This document shows, in pieces, positions 58,338 through 64,000 of a stretch of 64,000 nt of DNA (positions are counted from its first letter, which is position 1; each line of letters opens with the position of its first letter). A program made the position numbers and the translations under genes. Below the pieces are notes generated by a model. It saw only the letters and a list, made by a program, of their open reading frames with translations. It had not been told where the DNA came from and did not search any database. The stretch comes from Adiantum capillus-veneris (taxonomy: Eukaryota; Streptophyta; Polypodiopsida; Polypodiales; Pteridaceae), in NCBI GenBank assembly GCA_014529385.2, contig CM043971.1, forward strand, positions 87,188,840 through 87,252,839, given 5' to 3'.

Positions 58338-58891
58338 CCGATGTGGCTAATTTCATGGGAGTTTGCTTGTGGGAGCTTTGAAGAAGTGATTAGACTATTG
58401 TACATCTTTTTGGATTGACCTTTTTGAATGCTTCTTTCAATGTTTTTGTCTATTTATAAATAATTCTAAGCTGAAATCAAAATGGGGTTGCTATTAGAGT
58501 GCTTTGGTTCTTATAATGTTAAATGGTATCGTATGAAAATTATTCCTTTTGATATACATTTCATTGCTCGTTTGTGATGGATCATAGATAATTGGCTATG
58601 GGAGGATAGCAGAGGTAGCAAATTAAGATATCAGTGGGAGTTTGCTTGTGGGAGCATTGAAGTAGTTGATTAGACTTTGGTACATTTTTTGGGACTAAAG
58701 GTTGTGAATGCTCAATTGCTATTAGAGTGCTTTAAGGTTCTTGTGTATTAAAGAACAATGGTAAGTTAAAATCATGATGGGATCGCTATTAGAGTGCTTT
58801 GGTTCTTATGAATATTGAAAGGTGTGCATTGTAGGAATTAATCTTGTTGGTACATTTCACAGCTCCTTTGTGATGGATCATAGATAATTGG
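58325..58891 (+). repeat. Tandem duplication of a 272-295 bp unit
   Basis: TATGGGAGGATAGC occurs at 58325 (overlapping the transposase stop) and 58597. Both units continue with GGGAGTTTGCTTGTGGGAGC, GTTCTTAT and end GGATCATAGATAATTGG (58579 and 58875). Identity is moderate, so the duplication is old. Confidence 0.85.
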
Positions 58892-58915
58892 TAGCCAAAA
58901 AGCTCTAAGAATAGT

Positions 58916-60336
58916 ATGATGCTTATAAAAGAACGATTTAAAAAGCTCGCAAATAAAATGCATCCTCAAAAGTCTAAGAAGTATGGTTTTGTGCGTAGAT
59001 CATCCAGGTACAAATTGATTGGTGATATCTTATACATGAAAGGGGCTGATCTCGTGTTGAGACGTGTACCTTGGCGGGAGGATCTTTATAGAGTGTTGGA
59101 AGAGAATCATGAAGGCGCGTGTGGCGGCCATTTTTCTCTAAAGATCACCTTACATAAGATCTTGCAAGAGGGGTATGTTTGGCCTAGTTTGCACAAGGAT
59201 GTTCACCATTGGTGTAGGTCTTGCAATAGGTGTCAAGCATTTGGGAAGAGAGTATTGAAGCCAGAGCTACGAAAAACCATTATAGCATTTGATGTGTTTG
59301 AAAAGTGGGGGATTGATGCAATAGGCCCATTACCTATCACAAGCAGGGGTAAAAGCTATACTTTGACTGCAGTGGGCTATCTCTCTAGATGGGCAGAGGC
59401 TATATCTGTAAAACAGATCATTGCAAAGGATGTGGCAAAATTTGTGTACGATGAAATATGTTGCAAGTTTGGGGTGCCACTAGAGCTGCTTTCAGATAAG
59501 GGACCAGATTTAGAGCTAAACTGCTAGACTTTTTATGCGCAAAGATGAAGATTAGGCATCAACATACCACTCATTATTACCCATAGTGTAATGGCTTAAA
59601 TGAAAGATTCAATGGTGAGTTGGTCCAAATTCTTTCGAAAGTGACAGAGCACCAAGGAAAGAATTGGGATTTGGAATTGCCTAGTGCATTATGGGCTTAC
59701 CGTACTTCGGTGAAGAAAGGTACAGGGTTTACTCCATTTCATTTGGTATATGGAAAGGAAGCACTATTGCCTGTGGAAGTAGAGTTGCCTGCTGTCAAGA
59801 TGTTGGAGAAGTTTCTTGGCCGCCTAGTGATGCATTCAAAGAGAGGCTCTTATAGTTACAAGAGGTTCGGCTGGATAGGATGAGTGTATTGGAGCATTAT
59901 GGGCAGCTTTGCAGGATAGGGATTTGGCAAAGATAAATGAAAAGGTCAAAAGTAAGGGTATCAAGAAGCATGACTTGGTTTTGCGCTACAACAGTAAGCT
60001 GAAAAGGTCAAAAGTAAGGGTATCAAGAAGCATGACTTGGTTTTGCGCTACAACAGTAAGCTGGAAAACACCTTCCAAAAGAAGTTTCAAATTAAGTGGG
60101 AAGGCCCTTTCAAGGTAGTGGAGTGTTTTCCGAATGGTACATACCAGCAGGCTAACGTGGATGGAATCCTACATAAGTCAAGGGTAAATGGATTGCGTCT
60201 TAAATTATATCATGCTAGGTTCATGATGGTGGAGCAAGATGAGCTCTCTGTGGAGAAAGTAATGTTGGTGAGGAATGAGGAGACTTGTGACGCAGCGAGT
60301 CTCATATCTCTTTTTGTTGTTGCTGATCATGAATGA
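58916..60336 (+). pseudogene. Ty3/Gypsy integrase and C-terminal fragment
   Basis: The first 203 codons (to 59527) carry the HHCC finger (NHEGACGGHF...SCNRC), FEKWGIDAIGPLP and a variant catalytic box LLSDKGPD (N replaced by K). A frameshift near 59510 follows. The part after it (HTTHYYP, TAG, CNGLNERF, then SALWAYRT and TPFHLVYGKEAL) resumes at 59530-59880. The tail (KIKWEGPFKV, LHKSRVNGLRLKLY) runs to 60336 after another shift caused by a 62-bp duplication. It is similar to but distinct from the integrase at 2.4-6.1 kb. No reverse transcriptase lies upstream. Confidence 0.85.
59939..60062 (+). repeat. Perfect 62-bp tandem duplication in the integrase fragment
   Basis: GAAAAGGTCAAAAGTAAGGG and the following 42 bases are repeated exactly at 60001. 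Because 62 is not a multiple of three, the reading frame shifts. Confidence 0.97.
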
Positions 60337-61500
60337 TCTAGCAGGCTAGGGGATGGGCAAATTATGTCAACAGTTTTTGGGAGCAAGGGATTGCGCACAT
60401 GTACATACCCATGCATGGTGCATCGAATAAAGGATTTCCCATTTTTCAGAGCCAGGTGGTTACGTGGGGCCCACATGTATACAGGTAGGACAACATGTAC
60501 ATAGTCTATCGATTTTCACTATCACCAATACTAGTGTGTTTTTTCTATAATAATGAGGAGTTGGTAGCGCGTAAAAATTCTCAAGGAATCTATCCACGCG
60601 TTGACAACATGAGGTAAGCAGGTGCGTCAGGTGGCATCTAGTGGCGTCAGGAAGCCGAATGGGGTCAATATTTTCACGTGGATAAGTACGGACACAACGT
60701 GGGTGTTTTCATGTGATAATTATGCAAAAAGGTCATCATGAGGATCATATCTTGGGGCCTTTCACCTGGTGGTGGGATGCATTATTGGAAAAATTTTAGT
60801 GCCACGTGTGCGGATGGATGCAAAAACGTGGCAACTATGCACTGCGAGGCCAGTTTTTGGCCTGTTCGGGCCCCGTTTGAGGTCAACTAAAAGGCCAACG
60901 GTGACCAAGTAATAAATCTAAGTGTGGGAACTGAAAAACCTGAGGTTTGCTGTTTTTGGAGCCTGTTTTAGCCATAAACTGCTCATCCGAAATCAGATTT
61001 GAGCACTTTAACATTGTAGATTGGGGTTTTGGGAAGTTCCAGACGTGATGGAACTATCCATTTTGCCGAATTTCTCACTATTTTTCTGCTGTTTTGGCTG
61101 TGTAAGTTTCTCCTATGAGTGAAGCTTCTGCTCCAATTTGTCATTGTATCTGGCATATCTTACCCATATTGTGTGAGCTATTTGCCCCATTGGTGTTGGA
61201 CCAAGCTCAATTGTATCTAAAAATCATAAATTCTCCTCTTTTGAGCTGAGTTTTTTGGATGTGTGTGTGTGTGTGTGTGTCCCTCTGTGTGGAGTGGGTA
61301 AATGGGTAGTCTCTCTCCTCTCACTCCATGGGTGTGTTCCCTGTCTCGGCCAGGTGGGTTGTGTAATCCGAGTGGTGCCCCATAGTGTGTGTGTATATCA
61401 TCCCATGAGTATGCGTTGGGTCATTATAGAGGCATTCTGTGTGTTTCCATCTTGCTCGCAACGTAAGCTATTCTATAGAACGTGCTTAGCATGGGGGCAT
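60337..61500. other. No recognised gene; possible 3' LTR of the Gypsy fragment
   Basis: AGGGGATGGGCAAATTA (about 60350-60366) before TGTCAACAG could be a polypurine tract and LTR start. A (TG)n patch lies at 61259-61280. No partner LTR. Confidence 0.4.
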
Positions 61501-61504
61501 CACC

Positions 61505-61794
61505 TCGGTGACGCGGGGAAGATGGTGTCCTTGTCGTAAGTACTGGCTTACTGTTTGGGTACTATGTCGGTAACGTGGAGAATCTAGTATCCTTATGGTT
61601 ATTCAACTTCCCTTCTCCTTTTCCAAAGAAAATATGGGCATGGGTCGGTAACGCGGCTATATGATGCTCGTATGCAAGCCATTATTTCTCCTTAGATTCA
61701 GGTGACACTCGATCGGTAACGCGAGCAGCTAATTGAGTGTCATTTGTTAAAGCATCTATTTTTGCATTAATGTGGCATTTAAGTCGTTAACCCG
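61505..61794 (+). repeat. Five spaced copies of TCGGTAACGCGG
   Basis: Copies at 61505 (TCGGTGACGCGG), 61567 (TCGGTAACGTGG), 61645 (exact), 61713 (TCGGTAACGCGA) and 61783 (TCGTTAACCCGG), spaced 62-78 bp. Sequence between copies is largely dissimilar. Confidence 0.7.
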
Positions 61795-62786
61795 GTCGTA
61801 CGAAGGTTATATAATTTGTATATGTATGTACAATTAAGTTTTTAAGTATTAAGTATATGAAACACAAATGTTTGAATTGTTTGATTTTGTTGTTTTTAAA
61901 TGGTCTTATGCAATTATGTACTAGCTATCATATTCAAAAGAATGCATTATTCATCAATCATCCCTATTTTAAATGCTAAATATCATCAATTATCACAATT
62001 TGCATGTTACATAAATTTTCTATTAAAAAAATTTTGCACACAGTTTGCATGTTAAAAATTCTTTTGTATCTTTTTAAAGAGTATCAATCATCATCGCTAT
62101 TTTAATACTACATTTACATTAATTCTATGTAAAAGAGTGTGTGAACACAATTTGCATGTTAAATATTAATTTTTATCTTTTTAAAGAGCAAGACATTCTT
62201 TGCAATTTTCTAGCCCGATTTGCATACTTCCAATGTTTTAAATGAGCTAAAATAAAATAGACAATATATACATCACGATGTATGCATCTTCCAAGAGGCT
62301 TTAAATTGTTTTATATTTTTAACATGTTCTGTTCGATATGGACAATTATATTAGAAATGACATATTTATTGTATTTTACATGAGCAAATATACCATTTAA
62401 AGTCAAAATGATTATCAACCTGAATAAACACAATCTTGCTGAATTTTTTGAAGCCTTTAAATCGGTGTGTACTTTGTTTGAACTAGTGTATGCGCACGAT
62501 GAAAAATATAAGGTAAAAATTCACTCTATGCTGAAATGTTCCAGATTGTTAACATGTATTGTTTGATCTGGATGAGGTTCTTATAAACCTCTTCTTTGCT
62601 CTCCATTTTACACGTGTAACAGGTTGTAGTTTAAAGTGAAGATTGTTTTCAAGCACACTCTATATTTTCATGCACATTTCTTAAAGTCTTCAAGTCATGG
62701 TTGAGGGTTTACCTGAATTTGTGTGAGAGCGTTAGTGCAGTGTGCAACCATGAATTTGTATTTGATATGTTGTTTTTTATTGTCCA
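61795..62786. other. AT-rich stretch with no recognised gene
   Basis: A loosely repeated segment (CACAATTTGCATGTTA and ATTTTTATCTTTTTAAAGAG words) lies at 62010-62200. Nothing coding seen. Confidence 0.45.
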
Positions 62787-63880
62787 GTACAAAAACAACG
62801 CCAGATCTAAAGAAAATTATTATGCGTACCATTCAAAAAGAATGTATTTTGGCAATATCATCATGTGCACATGGTCGCATACAGCAGATTAGTGAAAGCA
62901 ATGTCTTCATCGAAGACCTCACTAGCGCTATATGGGAGAACACAGAGCGCAGGATGCAAGGTGAAGGCCAATACGAGCTACTGATTCCAGTAGAGATTCG
63001 AGAATTAGACCCCCACCACAAGGTGAGGATAGTGTTGGGCAATATGAAAGTATGTTGCAAAGACTTAAAGGAAGATATCCCTCTTGCCTATTTGTGACAT
63101 GTCAAAATTAGAGTTCTAGGATAAACTGTGGGAGGAGCAGAAGGTAAAGATGAAGCATGTGAAAGCGCAGGACCAAGAAGCCTTACCCAAGAGATTGAAG
63201 ATGGCCCAAGATGTGCAAGAAGCTTTGGGAGGTCGATCAGATGCCAGCAGCACCGGTACAATCATGCGGATAGCTTTGAATGCCAAGTGCGCTCATCTTG
63301 TTGGCATCCCTTACGAGGCCATGGTAGAAGGTACAAAGCTTGGAGTAGGCTCCTTTGGTGTGTGCACATTGTACACCATTAAATTCATCTCTTTCTTTCC
63401 AGATCACATCACATATGTGGGAAAATGCTACAAGGGAGCGAATGAGGCAAAACTTGACAGCTTTCAGAAAGAGCAAGGAACACAAATGCTTCACCCCTCC
63501 ATTGTAAGGTGCACTGGCTTTACCACCGAAGCTCCTTGGATCATTATATTCCCATACTACAATGGGGGTACCATGGGGGACATGATGTGTCGCTTATCGT
63601 TTGCCCATTGATTGTTCAGACGACACATGCACAGGCTACAACACGGTTGGAGGTCATTGCTTTTAGCAAATCTTCCTGTAGAAGCAATGACCTTCGGCCG
63701 TGTTGTCCACTGCATAATGCAGATTATGCGTTATATTTTGCAAAAATGTTATATGTTTACTTTGTGCAACAACGACCATTTGACTTTTCATCAAAGGAAA
63801 CAACTATTGTCACTCATGATATCAGGGAGAGCTTTGTTACTTTCACCCGAGATGAGCTGGTAATGATAATGGAAGGTGCC
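62787..63880 (+). CDS. Protein-kinase-like gene fragment, multi-exon
   Basis: Exon 1 (62787-63020) follows TTGTCCAG and ends before GTGAGG. Exon 2 starts at 63120 after TTCTAG in matching phase. The joined frame reads helical, charged sequence, then EGTKLGVGSFG (glycine-loop-like, about 63330-63357), ITYVGKCYKG (invariant Lys candidate, about 63408), FQKEQGTQMLHPSIVRCTGF (helix C Glu and HPNIV-like block, 63462-63521) and PWIIIFPYYNGGTMGDMM (hinge). These are kinase N-lobe features in the right order. A TGA at 63609 would be removed by a very short intron (about 63587-63634), and another 45-bp one may lie at 63360-63404; both are shorter than usual for plants. No HRD or DFG motif was recognised, so it may be a pseudogene or a partial kinase. 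Confidence 0.45.
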
Positions 63881-64000
63881 AACCTATAGTTATAGAGAGA
63901 GAAGGATATTTACACGACACACCTAGCAGAGAAAGATGCAAACATAACACGGCTTTCTATAGCCACCCAAACACCCCAACCATCACAGGTTCGGATGGAG

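Overview
The window looks like transposon-dense nuclear DNA of a land plant. Evidence: GT-AG introns of about 70-180 bp, plant-type Ty3/Gypsy, Copia-like, CACTA (TNP2) and Mutator-like (MULE) sequences, LTR elements primed by initiator tRNA-Met, and many long (GA)n and (TG)n microsatellites. I cannot place the species. The style would suit a fern, lycophyte or bryophyte, but that is a guess. I saw no rRNA, tRNA, CRISPR or organelle genes. Everything was read by eye, without database searches.

Layout. 0.5-11.7 kb: a minus-strand Ty3/Gypsy element whose gag-pol is one reading frame broken only by two TGA codons. It lies between two 98-99% identical 1.26-1.34 kb direct repeats. 12.6-15.8 kb: a decayed plus-strand MULE transposase with a SWIM motif. 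16.2-19.9 kb: a tandem repeat array split by a 2.9 kb internally deleted LTR retrotransposon with an exact 5-bp target duplication. 19.9-26.2 kb: mostly non-coding, with a 210-bp MITE, GA repeats and an AT-rich minisatellite. 26.2-29 kb and 40-42.9 kb: two CACTA transposase pseudogenes. Between them lie remnants of a Ty3/Gypsy gag-protease region with two protease-like domains, a Copia-type gag and a LINE-like 3' end. 43-46.3 kb: microsatellites, a gag fragment and a hairpin-bearing satellite.

The most interesting region is 46.7-58.9 kb. On the minus strand (51098 to 46768) 15 exons with 14 GT-AG introns join into one uninterrupted 990-residue frame. The predicted protein has an N-terminal ParB-like domain with a DGNHR motif and a C-terminal beta-class (permuted) amino-methyltransferase fold with DVFAGCGG. 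This resembles bacterial and phage ParB-methyltransferase proteins. It is divergent from a plus-strand four-exon gene (54718-58337) for a MULE-type transposase: a zinc-binding N-terminal region, DDE-type residues and a C-terminal SWIM finger, with one in-frame TAG. The 3.6 kb between them holds tandem repeats and three GC-rich fold-back elements. The pair may be cargo and transposase of one mobile element, but no terminal repeats were found to prove it.

58.9-60.4 kb is a broken Gypsy integrase fragment. 60.4-62.7 kb is non-coding with a periodic 12-bp motif. 62.8-63.9 kb holds a kinase-like gene fragment with plausible introns.
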